Both the position numbers and the translations under genes were made by a program. A stretch of DNA of 64,000 nucleotides. Source: Liolophura sinensis. Taxonomy: Eukaryota; Mollusca; Polyplacophora; Chitonida; Chitonidae. The notes under the pieces were generated by a model. It was given only the letters and a program-made list of their open reading frames with translations, was not told the DNA's origin and made no database searches. The stretch is from NCBI RefSeq assembly GCF_032854445.1, contig NW_027018051.1, forward strand, positions 1-64,000, given 5' to 3'. Position 1 is the first letter of the stretch. Every line of letters begins with the position of its first letter. This document shows, piece after piece, positions 49,840 through 63,100 of this stretch.

Positions 49840-52800
49840 ATGATCATTTATGTCATAATCACGTGCCCAGCAACGGCTCTTACTCCATGGAAACCAGGGA
49901 AATTGGCAATTTTTCAACAGCTGCCGATGCCTGGCTCAATTCCGCATCTTTTGGCACCTTACTGAAGTGGGTCAGTGTTCAGTTGTACTTTTTACAGCAG
50001 ACTGTATCAAGAACCTTGTGTTTCTCACGTACAAATGGTGTGGTTTTTCTACACGTAGACAAAGACATTGAGATTGTCTTGCACTTAGAAGTAAGGCAAT
50101 TGCTGGGTGAGTTAAATGGGCTTAGCCCAAAGATTTGACGTCTTCTGGGCTACCGAAGGGCACATAACTTATAGTCAAAAGTTGAATATAGTAATGACCA
50201 GTCGCGATTGTACAGAGTACAGTGTAGCCGATTTCAATTAACAAAAAGACCAGGCAAAAATGCAAAAGTGCGAAAACTGTTCAGTGCTGCTGGTAAGAGG
50301 CTAATCCGACGCATTTTGTGACAAAAAATCGAATGGTGCAAACCGCGTTGCTCTCCGACCAATACTTTTGGCTGTAGTGACAATTGAATGATCATTTATG
50401 TCATAATCACGTGCACAGCATACGGCTCTTACTCCATGGAAACCAGGAAATTGGCAATTTTTCAACAGCTGCCGATACCTGGCCCAATTCCGCATCTTTT
50501 GGCACCTTATAAATGTGGGTCAGTGTTTAGTTGTACTTTTTACAGCAGACTGTATCAAGTACCTTGTGTTTTTTCACGTACAAATGGTGTGGTTTTTCTA
50601 CACGTAGATAAGACATTGAGATTGTCTTGGAGTAAGACAATTGCTGGGTGAGTTAAATGGGCTTAGCCCAAAGATTTGACGTCTTCTGGGCTACGAAGGG
50701 CACATAACTTATAGTCAAAAGTTGAATAACTTAGAAGTAAGACAATTGCTGGGTGAGTTAAATGGGCTTAGCCCAAAGATTTCAGGTCTTCTGGGCTACC
50801 GAAGGGGCACATAACTTATAGTCAAAGTTGAATATAGTAATGACCAGTCGCGATTGTACAGAGTACAATGTAGCCGATTTCAATTAACAAAAAGACCAGG
50901 CAAAAATGCAAAGTGCGAAAACTGTTCCAGTGCTGCTGGTAAGAGGCTAATCCGACGTATTTTGTGACGAGAAATCCAATGGTGCAAACCGCCTTGCTCT
51001 CCGACCAATACTTTTGGCTGTAGTGACAATTGAATGATCATTTATGTCATAATCACGTGCCCAGCAACGGCTCTTACTCCATGGAAACCAGGGAAATTTG
51101 CAATTTTTCAACAGCTGCCGATGCCTGGCTCAATTCCGCATCTTTTGGCACCTTACTGAAGTGGGTCAGTGTTCAGTTGTACTTTTTACAGCAGACTGTA
51201 TCAAGTACCTTGTGTTTCTCACGTACAAATGGTGTGGTTTTTCTACACGTAGATAAAGACATTGAGATTGTCTTTGCACTTAGAAGTAAGACAATTGCTG
51301 GGTGAGTTAAATGGGCTTAGCCAAAGATTTCAGGTCTTCTGGCTACCGAAGGGCACATAACTTATAGTCAAAAGTTGAATATAGTAATGACCAGTCGCGA
51401 TTGTACAGAGTACAGTGTAGCCGATTTCAATTAACAAAAAGACCAGGCAAAAATGCAAAGTGCGAAAACTGTTCCAGTGCTGCTGGTAAGAGGCTAATCC
51501 GACGTATTTTGTGACGAGAAATCGAATGGTGCAAACCGCGTTGCTCTCCGACCAATACTTTTGCCTGTAGCGACAACTGAATGATCATTTATGTCATAAT
51601 CACGTGCACAGCAACGGCTCTTACTCCATGGAAACCAGGGAAATGGCAATTTTTCAACAGCTGCCGATGCCTGGCCCAATTCCGCATCTTTTGGCACTTA
51701 TAAATGTGGGTCAGTGTTTAGTTGTACTTTTTACAGCAGACTGTATCAAGTACCTGTGTTTTTTAATGTACAAATGGTGTGGTTTTTCTACACGTAGATA
51801 AAGACATTGAGATTGTCTTGGACTTAGAAGTAAGGCAATTGCTGGGTGAGTTAAATGGGCTTGGCCCAAAGATTTCAGGTCTTCTGGGCTACCGAATGGC
51901 ACATAACTTATAGGCAAAAGTTGAATATAGTAATGACCAGTCGCGATTGTACAGAGTACAGTGTAGCCGATTTCAATTAACAAAAAGACCAGGCAAAAAT
52001 GCAAAAGTGCGAAAACTGTTCCAGTGCTGCTGGTAAGAGGCTAATCCGACGTATTTTGTGACGAGAAATCGAATGGTGCAAACCGCCTTGCTCTCCGACC
52101 AATACTTTTGGCTGTACTGACAATTGAATGATCATTTATGTCATAATCACGTGCCCAGCAACGGCTCTTACTCCATGGAAACCAGGGAAATTTGCAATTT
52201 TTCAACAGCTGCGATGCCTGGCTCAATTCCGCATCTTTTGGCACCTTACTGAAGTGGGTCAGTGTTCAGTTGTACTTTTTACAGCAGACTGTATCAAGTA
52301 CCTTGTGTTTCTCACGTACAAATGGTGTGGTTTTTCTACACGTAGATAAAGACATTGAGATTGTCTTGCACTTAGAAGTAAGGCAATTGTTGGGTGAGTT
52401 AAATGGGCTTAGCCCAAAGATTTCAGGTCTTCTGGGCTACCGAAGGGCACATAACTTATAGTCAAAAGTTGGAATATAGTAATGACCAGTCGCGATTGTA
52501 CAGAGTACAGTGTAGCCGATTTCATTAACAAAAAGACCAGGCAAAAATGCAAAAGTGGAAAAACTGTTCCAGTGCTGTTGGTAAGAGGCTAATCCGACGT
52601 ATTTTGTGACGAGAAATCGAATGGTGCAAACCGCGTTGCTCTCCGACCAATACTTTTGGCTGTAGCGACAATTGCATGATTATTTATGTCATAATCACGT
52701 GCCCAGCAACGGCTCTTGCTCCATGGAAACCAGGGAAATTTGCAATTTTTCAACAGCTACCGATGCCTGGCTCAATTCCGCATCTTTTGGCACCTTACTG

Positions 52801-53765
52801 AAGTGGGTCAGTGTTCAGTTGTTCTTTTTACAGCAGACTGTATCAAGTACCTTGTGTTTATCACGTACAAATGGTGTGGTTTTTCTACACGTAGATAAAG
52901 ACATTGAGATTGTCTTGGACTTAGAAGTGAGACAATTGCTGGTGAGTTGAATGGGCTTGGCCCAAAGATTTCAGGTCTTCTGGGCTACCAAAGGGCACAT
53001 AACTTATAGTGAAAAGTTGAATATAGTAATGACCAGTCGCGATTGTACAGAGTACAGTGTAGCCGATTTCAATTAACAAAAAGACCAGGTAAAAATACAA
53101 AAGTGGAAAACTGTTCCAATGCTGCTTGGTAAGAGGCTAATCCGACGTATTTTTGTGACGACAATCGAATGGTGCAAACCGCGTTGCTCTCCGACCAATA
53201 CTTTTGGCTGTAGTGACAATTGAATGATCATTTATGTCATAATCACGTGCCCTGCAACGGCTCTTACTCAATGGAAACCAGGGAAATTTGCAATTTTTCA
53301 ACAGCTGCCGATGCCTGTCTCAATTCCGCATCTTTTGGCACCTTACTGAAGTGAGTCAGTGTTCATTTTTACAGCAGACTGTATCAAGTACCTTGTGTTT
53401 TTCACGTACAAATGGTGTGGTTTTTCTACACGTAGATAAAGACATTGAGATTGTCTTGCACTTAGAAGTAAGACAATTGCTGGGTGAGTTAAATGGGCTT
53501 GGCCCAAAGATTTCAGGTCTTCTGGGCTACCGAAGGGCACATAACTTATAGTCAAAAGTTGAATATAGTAATGACCAGTCGCGATTGTACAGAGTACAGT
53601 GTAGCCGATTTCAATTAACAAAAAGACCAGGCAAAAATGCAAAAGTGCGAAAACTGTTCCAGTGCTGCTGGTAAGAGGCTAATCCGACGTATTTTGTGAC
53701 GACAAATCGAATGGTGCAAACCGCGTTGCTCTCCGACCAATACTTTTGGCTGTAGTGACAATTGA
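49840..53765. repeat. Seven-monomer block with one 99-bp duplication
   Basis: Monomers are at 49840, 50388 (doubled block), 51034, 51581, 52128, 52676 and 53224. The first four match 53766, 54315, 54963 and 55512 and also 4987-7281; 52676-53224 match 44352-44901. One-base indels cluster from about 50280 to 53390. Monomer 53224 has lost 7 bp near 53364 (GTGTTCATTTTTACAG). Confidence 0.86.
50388..51033 (+). repeat. 646-bp monomer with doubled 99-bp block
   Basis: Block B lies at 50631-50728 (one base short, CTACGAAGGG) and 50736-50834 with the spacer at 50729-50735. It is the indel-bearing twin of 54315 and matches 5536 in having CAGG in the second loop. Confidence 0.91.
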
Positions 53766-56612
53766 ATGATCATTTATGTCATAATCACGTGCCCAGCAAC
53801 GGCTCTTACTCCATGGAAACCAGGGAAATTGGCAATTTTTCAACAGCTGCCGATGCCTGGCTCAATTCCGCATCTTTTGGCACCTTACTGAAGTGGGTCA
53901 GTGTTCAGTTGTACTTTTTACAGCAGACTGTATCAAGAACCTTGTGTTTCTCACGTACAAATGGTGTGGTTTTTCTACACGTAGACAAAGACATTGAGAT
54001 TGTCTTGCACTTAGAAGTAAGGCAATTGCTGGGTGAGTTAAATGGGCTTAGCCCAAAGATTTGACGTCTTCTGGGCTACCGAAGGGCACATAACTTATAG
54101 TCAAAAGTTGAATATAGTAATGACCAGTCGCGATTGTACAGAGTACAGTGTAGCCGATTTCAATTAACAAAAAGACCAGGCAAAAATGCAAAAGTGCGAA
54201 AACTGTTCCAGTGCTGCTGGTAAGAGGCTAATCCGACGTATTTTGTGACAAAAAATCGAATGGTGCAAACCGCGTTGCTCTCCGACCAATACTTTTGGCT
54301 GTAGTGACAATTGAATGATCATTTATGTCATAATCACGTGCCCAGCAACGGCTCTTACTCCATGGAAACCAGGGAAATTGGCAATTTTTCAACAGCTGCC
54401 GATACCTGGCCCAATTCCGCATCTTTTGGCACCTTATAAATGTGGGTCAGTGTTTAGTTGTACTTTTTACAGCAGACTGTATCAAGTACCTTGTGTTTTT
54501 CACGTACAAATGGTGTGGTTTTTCTACACGTAGATAAAGACATTGAGATTGTCTTGGAGTAAGACAATTGCTGGGTGAGTTAAATGGGCTTAGCCCAAAG
54601 ATTTGACGTCTTCTGGGCTACCGAAGGGCACATAATTTATAGTCAAAAGTTGAATAACTTAGAAGTAAGACAATTGCTGGGTGAGTTAAATGGGCTTAGC
54701 CCAAAGATTTCAGGTCTTCTGGGCTACCGAAGGGCACATAACTTATAGTCAAAAGTTGAATATAGTAATGACCAGTCGCGATTGTACAGAGTACAATGTA
54801 GCCGATTTCAATTAACAAAAAGACCAGGCAAAAATGCAAAAGTGCGAAAACTGTTCCAGTGCTGCTGGTAAGAGGCTAATCCGACGTATTTTGTGACGAG
54901 AAATCGAATGGTGCAAACCGCCTTGCTCTCCGACCAATACTTTTGGCTGTAGTGACAATTGAATGATCATTTATGTCATAATCACGTGCCCAGCAACGGC
55001 TCTTACTCCATGGAAACCAGGGAAATTTGCAATTTTTCAACAGCTGCCGATGCCTGGCTCAATTCCGCATCTTTTGGCACCTTACTGAAGTGGGTCAGTG
55101 TTCAGTTGTACTTTTTACAGCAGACTGTATCAAGTACCTTGTGTTTCTCACGTACAAATGGTGTGGTTTTTCTACACGTAGATAAAGACATTGAGATTGT
55201 CTTGCACTTAGAAGTAAGACAATTGCTGGGTGAGTTAAATGGGCTTAGCCCAAAGATTTCAGGTCTTCTGGGCTACCGAAAGGCACATAACTTATAGTCA
55301 AAAGTTGAATATAGTAATGACCAGTCGCGATTGTACAGAGTACAGTGTAGCCGATTTCAATTAACAAAAGACCAGGCAAAAAATGCAAAAGTGCGAAAAC
55401 TGTTCCAGTGCTGCTGGTAAGAGGCTAATCCGACGTATTTTGTGACGAGAATCGAATGGTGCAAACCGCGTTGCTCTCCGACCCAATACTTTTGCCTGTA
55501 GCGACAACTGAATGATCATTTATGTCATAATCACGTGCACAGCAACGCTCCTTAACTCCATGGAAACCAGGGAAATTGGCAATTTTTCAACGAGCTGCCG
55601 AATGCCTGGCCCAATTCCGCATCTTTTGGCACCTTATAAATGTGGGTCAGTGTTTAGTTGTACTTTTTACAGCAGACTGTATCAAGTACCTTGTGTTTTT
55701 TATGTACAAATGGTGTGGTTTTTCTACACGTAGATAAAGACATTCAGATTGTCTTGGACTTAGAAGTAAGGCAATTGCTGGGTGAGTTAAATGGGCTTAG
55801 CCCAAAGATTTCAGATCTTCTGGGCTACCGAATGGCACATAACTTATAGGCAAAAGTTGAATATAGTAATGACCAGTCGCGATTGTACAGAGTACAGTGT
55901 AGCCGATTTCAATTAACAAAAAGACCAGGCAAAAACGCAAAAGTGCGAAAACTGTTCCAGTGCTGCTGGTAAGACGGTAATCCGACGTATTTTGTGACGA
56001 GAAATCGAATGGTGCAAACCGCGTTGCTCTCCGACCAATACTTTTGCCTGTAGCGACAATTGAATGATCATTTATGTCATAATCACGTGCACAGCAACGG
56101 CTCTTACTCCATGGAAACCAGGGAAATTTGCAATTTTTCAACAGCTGCCGATGCCTGGCTCAATTCCGCATCTTTTGGCACCTTATTCATGTGGGTCTGT
56201 GGTCAGTTGTACTTTTTACAGCAGACTGTATCAAGTACCTTGTGTTTTTCACGTACAAATGGTGTGGTTTTTCTACACGTAGATAAAGACATTGAGATTG
56301 TCTTGGACTTAGAAGTAAGACAATTGCTGGGTGAGTTAAATGGGCTTGGCCCAAAGATTTCAGGTCTTCTGGGCTACCGAAGGGCACATAACTTATAGTC
56401 AAAAGTTGAATATAGTAATGACCAGTCGCGATTGTACAGAGTACAGTGTAGCCGATTTCAATTAACAAAAAGACCAGGCAAAAATGCAAAAGTGCGAAAA
56501 CTGTTCCAGTGCTGCTGGTAAGAGGCTAATCCGACGTATTTTGTGACGACAAATCGAATGGTGCAAACCGCGTTGCTCTCCGACCAATACTTTTGGCTGT
56601 AGTGACAATTGA
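53766..56612. repeat. Five-monomer block with one 99-bp duplication
   Basis: Monomers are at 53766 (CAAGAACCTTG marker), 54315 (doubled block), 54963, 55512 (CCGAATGGCAC marker) and 56064 (TCA-type). The first three are clean twins of 49840-51580. Monomer 55512 has a short burst of indels around 55360-55620 (AACGCTCCTTAACTCC, CAACGAGCTGCCGAATGCC). 56064 leads into the run that matches 10021 onwards. Confidence 0.87.
54315..54962 (+). repeat. 648-bp monomer with doubled 99-bp block
   Basis: Block B lies at 54558-54656 and 54664-54762 with the spacer at 54657-54663. Loops are GACG then CAGG, as at 5536. A single change, CATAATTTATAG, marks the first copy. Confidence 0.93.
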
Positions 56613-57161
56613 ATGATCATTTATGTCATAATCACGTGCCCAGCAACGGCTCTTACTCCATGGAAACCAGGGAAATTTGCAATTTTTCAACAGCTGCCGA
56701 TGCCTGGCTCAATTCCGCATCTTTTGGCACCTTACTGAAGTGGGTCAGTGTTCAGTTGTACTTTTTACAGCAGACTGTATCAAGAACCTTGTGTTTCTCA
56801 CGTACAAATGGTGTGGTTTTTCTACACGTAGACAAAGACATTGAGATTGTCTTGCACTTAGAAGTAAGGCAATTGCTGGGTGAGTTAAATGGGCTTAGCC
56901 CAAAGATTTGACGTCTTCTGGGCTACCGAAGGGCACATAACTTATAGTCAAAAGTTGAATATAGTAATGACCAGTCGCGATTGTACAGAGTACAGTGTAG
57001 CCGATTTCAATTAACAAAAAGACCAGGCAAAAATGCAAAAGTGCGAAAACTGTTCCAGTGCTGCTGGTAAGAGGCTAATCCGACGTATTTTGTGACAAAA
57101 AATCGAATGGTGCAAACCGCGTTGCTCTCCGACCAATACTTTTGGCTGTAGTGACAATTGA

Positions 57162-57809
57162 ATGATCATTTATGTCATAATCACGTGCACAGCAACGGCT
57201 CTTACTCCATGGAAACCAGGGAAATTGGCAATTTTTCAACAGCTGCCGATACCTGGCCCAATTCCGCATCTTTTGGCACCTTATCAATGTGGGTCAGTGT
57301 TTAGTTGTACTTTTTACAGCAGACTGTATCAAGTACCTTGTGTTTTTCACGTACAAATGGTGTGGTTTTTCTACACGTAGATAAAGACATTGAGATTGTC
57401 TTGGAGTAAGACAATTGCTGGGTGAGTTAAATGGGCTTAGCCCAAAGATTTGACGTCTTCTGGGCTACCGAAGGGCACATAACTTATAGTCAAAAGTTGA
57501 ATAACTTAGAAGTAAGACAATTGCTGGGTGAGTTAAATGGGCTTAGCCCAAAGATTTGACGTCTTCTGGGCTACCGAAGGGCACATAACTTATAGTCAAA
57601 AGTTGAATATAGTAATGACCAGTCGCGATTGTACAGAGTACAGTGTAGTCGATTTCAATTAACAAAAAGACCAGGCAAAAATGCAAAAGTGCGAAAACTG
57701 TTCCAGTGCTGCTGGTAAGAGGCTAATCCGACGTATTTTGTGACGAGAAATCCAATGGTGCAAACCGCCTTGCTCTCCGACCAATACTTTTGGCTGTAGT
57801 GACAATTGA
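57162..57809 (+). repeat. 648-bp monomer with doubled 99-bp block
   Basis: Block B lies at 57405-57503 and 57511-57609 with the spacer at 57504-57510. Both loops are GACG, as at 10570, its counterpart in the run that matches 10021 onwards. TATCAATG replaces the TATAAATG of other TAA-type copies. Confidence 0.93.
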
Positions 57810-58359
57810 ATGATCATTTATGTCATAATCACGTGCCCAGCAACGGCTCTTACTCCATGGAAACCAGGGAAATTTGCAATTTTTCAACAGCTGCCGATGC
57901 CTGGCTCAATTCCGCATCTTTTGGCACCTTACTGAAGTGGGTCAGTGTTCAGTTGTACTTTTTACAGCAGACTGTATCAAGTACCTTGTGTTTCTCACGT
58001 ACAAATGGTGTGGTTTTTCTACACGTAGATAAAGACATTGAGATTGTCTTGCACTTAGAAGTAAGACAATTGCTGGGTGAGTTAAATGGGCTTAGCCCAA
58101 AGATTTGACGTCTTCTGGGCTACCGAAAGGCACATAACTTATAGTCAAAAGTTGAATATAGTAATGACCAGTCGCGATTGTACAGAGTACAGTGTAGCCG
58201 ATTTCAATTAACAAAAAGACCAGGCAAAAATGCAAAAGTGGAAAAACTGTTCCAGTGCTGCTGGTAAGAGGCTAATCCGACGTATTTTTGTGACGAGAAA
58301 TCGAATGGTGCAAACCGCGTTGCTCTCCGACCAAAACGTTTGGCTGTAGCGACAATTGA

Positions 58360-59004
58360 ATGATCATTAATGTCATAATCACGTGCCCAGCAACGGCTCT
58401 TACTCCATGGAAACCAGGGAAATTGGCAATTTTTCAACAGCTGCCGATGCCTGGCCCAATTCCGCATCTTTTGGCACCTTATAAATGTGGGTCAGTGTTT
58501 AGTTGTACTTTTTACAGCAGGACTGTATCAAGTACCTTGTAATTTTCACGTACAAATGGTGTGGTTTTCTACACGGTAGATAAAGACATTGAGATTGTCT
58601 TGGAGTAAGACAATTGCTGGGTGAGTTAAATGGGCTTAGCCCAAGATTTGACGTCTTCTGGGCTACCGAAGGGCACATAACTTATAGTCAAAAGTTGAAT
58701 AACTTAGAAGTAAGACAATTGCTGGGTGAGTTAAATGGGCTTAGCCCAAAGATTTGACGTCTTCTGGGCTACCGAAGGGCACATAACTTATAGTCAAAAG
58801 TTAAATATAGTAATGACCAGTCGCGATTGTACAGAGTACAGTGTAGTCGATTTCAATTAACAAAAGACCAGGCAAAAATGCAAAAGTGCGAAAACTGTTC
58901 CAGTGCTGCTGGTAAGAGGCTAATCCGACGTATTTTGTGACGAGAAATCGAATGGTGCAAACCGCCTTCTCTCCGACCAATCCCTTTGGTGTAGTGACAA
59001 TTGA
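58360..59004 (+). repeat. 645-bp monomer with doubled 99-bp block
   Basis: Block B lies at 58604-58701 (one base short, CCCAAGATTTG) and 58709-58807 with the spacer at 58702-58708. It is the counterpart of 11767. The second B ends AAAAGTTAAATA, a variant otherwise found in class C and F monomers. Confidence 0.91.
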
Positions 59005-60102
59005 ATGATCATTTATGTCATAATCACGTGCCAGCAACGGCTCTTACTCCATGGAAACCAGGGAAATTTGCAATTTTCAACAGCTGCCGATGCCTGGCTC
59101 AATTCCGCATCTTTTGGCACCTTACTGAAGTGGGTCAGTGTTCAGTTGTACTTTTACAGCAGACTGTATCAAGTACCTTGTGTTTCTCACGTACAAATGG
59201 TGTGGTTTTTTCTACACGTAGATAAAGACATTGAGATTGTCTTGCACTTAGAAGTAAGACAATTGCTGGGTGAGTTAAATGGGCTTAGCCCAAAGATTTG
59301 ACGTCTTCTGGGCTACCGAAGGCACATAACTTATAGTCAAAAGTTGAATATAGTAATGACCAGTCGCGATTGTACAGAGTACAGTGTAGCCGATTTCAAT
59401 TATCAAAAAGACCAGGCAAAAATGCAAAAGTGGAATAACTGTTCCAGTGCTGCTGGTAAGAGGCTAATCCGACGTATTTTGTGACGAGAAATCGAATGGT
59501 GCAAACCGCGTTGCTCTCCGACCAAAACGTTTCGCTGTAGCGACAATTGAATGATCATTAATGTCATAATCACGTGCCCAGCAACGGCTCTTACTCCATG
59601 GAAACCAGGGATATTTGCAATTTTTTAACAGCTGCCGATGCCTGGCCCAATTCCGCACCTTTTGGCACCTTATAAATGTGGGTCAGTGTTTAGTTGTACT
59701 TTTTACAGCAGACTGTATCAAGTACCTTGTGTTTTTCACGTACAAATGGTGTGGTTTTTCTACACGTAGATAAAGACATTGAGATTGTCTTGCACTTAGA
59801 AGTAAGACAATTGCTGGGTGAGTTAAATGGGCTTAGCCCAAAGATTTGACGTCTTCTGGGCTACCGAAGGGCACATAACTTATAGTCAAAAGTTGAATAT
59901 AGCAATGGACCAGTCGCGATTGTACAGAGTACAGTGTAGCCGATTTCAATTAACAAAAAGACCAGGCAAAAATGCAAAATTGGAAAAATTGTTCCAGTGC
60001 TGCTGGTAAGAGGCCTAATCCGACGTATTTTGTGACGACAAATCGAATGGTCGCAAACCGCGTTGCTCTCCGACCAATACTTTTGCCTGTAGCGACAATT
60101 GA

Positions 60103-63100
60103 ATGATCATTTATGTCATAATCACGTGCACAGCAACGGCTCTTACTCCATGGAAACCAGGAAAATTGGCAATTTTTCAACAGCTGCCGATACCTGGCTC
60201 AATTCGCATCTTTTGGCACCTTATAAATGTGGGTCTGTGGTCAGTTGTACTTTTTACAGCAGACTGTATCAAGTACCCCTTGTGTTTTTTATGTACAAAT
60301 GGTGTGGGTTTTTCTACACGTAGATAAAGACATTGAGATTGTCTTGGACTGAGAAGTAAGACAATTGCCGGGTGAGTTAAATTTGCTTAGCCCAAAGATT
60401 TCAGGTCTTCTGGGCTACCGAAGGGCACATAACTTATAGTCAAAAGTTGAATATAGTAATGACCAGTCGCGATTGTACAGAGTACCGTGTAGCCGATTTC
60501 AATTAACAAAAAGATCAGGTAAAAGTGCAAAACTGGAAAAACTGCTCCCAGTGCTGCTGGAAGAGGCTAATCCGACGTATTTTGTGACGAGAAATCGAAT
60601 GGTGCAAACCGCGTTGCTCTCCGACCAATACTTTTGGCTGTAGTGACAATTGAATGATCATTTATGTCATAATCACGTGCCCAGCAACGGCTCTTACTCC
60701 ATGGAAACCAGGGAAATTGGCAATTTTTCAACAGCTGCCGATGCTGGCCCAATTCCGCATCTTTTGGCACCTTATAAATGTGGGTCAGTGTTTAGTTGTA
60801 CTTTTTACAGCAGACTGTATCAAGTACCTTGTGATTTTTATGTACAAATGGTGTGGTTTTTCTACACGTAGATAAAGACATTGAGATTGTCTTGGACTTA
60901 GAAGTAAGGCAATTGCTGGGTGAGTTAAATGGGCTTAGCCCAAAGATTTCAGATCTTCTGGGCTACCGAATGGCACATAACTTATAGGCAAAAGTTGAAT
61001 ATAGTAATGACCAGTCCGCGATTGTACAGAGTACAGTGTAGCCGATTTCAATTAACAAAACGACCAGGCAAAAACGCAAAATTGGAAAAACTGTTCCAGT
61101 GCTGCTGGTAAGAGGGTAATCCGACGTATTTTGTGACGAGAAATCGAATGGTGCAAACCGCGTTGCTCTCCGACCAATACTTTTGCCTGTAGCGACAATT
61201 GAATGATCATTTATGTCATAATCACGTGCACAGCAACGGCTCTTACTCCATGGAAACCAGGGAAATTTGCAATTTTTCAACAGCTGCCGATGCCTGGCTC
61301 AATTCCGCATCTTTTGGCACCTTATTCATGTGGGTCAGTTGTACTTTTTACAGCAGACTGTATCAAGTACCTTGTGTTTTTCACGTACAAATGGTGTGGT
61401 TTTTCTACACGTAGGATAAAGACATTGAGATTGTCTTGGACTTAGAAGTAAGACAAATTGCTGGGTGAGTTAAATGGGCTTGGCCCAAAGATTTCAGGTC
61501 TTCTGGGCTACCGAAGGGCACATAACTTATAGTCAAAAGTTGAATATAGTAATTGACCAGTCGCGATTGTACAGAGTACAGTGTAGCCGATTTCAATTAA
61601 CAAAAAGACCAGGCAAAAAATGCAAAAGTGCGAAAACTGTTCCAGTGCTGCTGGTAAGAGGCTAATCCGACGTATTTTGTGACGACAAATCGAATGGTGC
61701 AAACCGCGTTGCTCTCCGACCAATACTTTTGGCTGTAGTGACAATTGAATGATCATTTATGTCATAATCACGTGCCCAGCAACGGCTCTTACTCCATGGA
61801 AACCAGGGAAATTTGCAATTTTTCAACAGCTGCCGATGCCTGGCTCAATTCCGCATCTTTTTGGCACCTTACTGATGAGGGTCAGTGTTCAGTTGTACTT
61901 TTTACAGCAGACTGTATCAAGAACCTTGTGTTTCTCACGTACAAATGGTGGTGGATTTTTCTACACGTAGACAAAGACATTGAGATTGTCTTGCACTTAG
62001 AAGTAAGGCAATTGCTGGGTGAGTTAAATGGGCTTAGCCCAAAGATTTGACGTCTCTGGGCTACCGAAGGGCACATAACTTATAGTCAAAAGTTGAATAT
62101 AGTAATGACCAGTCGCGATTGTACAGAGTACAGTGTAGCCGATTTCAATTAACAAAAAGACCAGGCAAAAATGCAAAAGTGCGAAAACTGTTCCAGTGCT
62201 GCTGGTAAGAGGCTAATCCGACGTATTTGTGACAAAAAATCGAATGGTGCAAACCGCGTTGCTCTCCGACCAATACTTTTGCTGTAGTGACAATTGAATG
62301 ATCATTTATGTCATAATCACGTGCACAGCAACGGCTCTTACTCCATGGAAACCAGGAAATTGGCAATTTTTCAACAGCTGCCGGATACCTGGCCCAATTC
62401 CGCATCTTTTGGCACCTTATAAATGTGGGTCAGTGTTTAGTTGTACTTTTTACAGCAGACTGTATCAAGTACCTTGTGTTTTTCACGTACAAATGGTGTG
62501 GTTTTTCTACACGTAGATAAAGACATTGAGATTGTCTTGGAGTAAGACAATTGCTGGGTGAGTTAAATGGGCTTAAGCCCAAAGATTTGACGTCTTCTGG
62601 GCTACCGAAGGGCACATAACTTATAGTCAAAAGTTGAATAACTTAGAAGTAAGACAATTGCTGGGTGAGTTAAATGGGCTTAGCCCAAAGATTTGACGTC
62701 TTCTGGGCTACCGAAGGGCACATAACTTATAGTCAAAAGTTGAATATAGTAATGACCAGTCGCGATTGTACAGAGTACAGTGTAGCCGATTTCAATTAAC
62801 AAAAAGACCAGGCAAAAATGCAAAAGTGCGAAAACTGTTCCAGTGCTGCTGGTAAGAGGCTAATCCGACGTATTTTGTGACGACAAATCGAATGGTGCAA
62901 ACCGCGTTGCTCTCCGACCAATACTTTTGCCTGTAGCGACAATTGAATGATCATTTATGTCATAATCACGTGCACAGCAACGGCTCTTACTCCATGGAAA
63001 CCAGGAAAATTGGCAATTTTTCAACAGCTGCCGATACCTGGCTCAATTCCGCATCTTTTGGCACCTTATAAATGTGGGTCTGTGGTCAGTTGTACTTTTT

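Larger units (their letters stand above)
56613..60102. repeat. Six-monomer run matching 10021-13512
   Basis: Monomers are at 56613, 57162 (doubled block), 57810, 58360 (doubled block), 59005 and 59551. Order and class match 10021-13512, including two doubled-block monomers separated by one CTG-type monomer. Up to about 58280 the sequence is clean; beyond that, one-base indels appear (CGTATTTTTGTG near 58283, CAGCAGGACTG near 58518, CTACACGGTAG near 58572). Confidence 0.87.
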
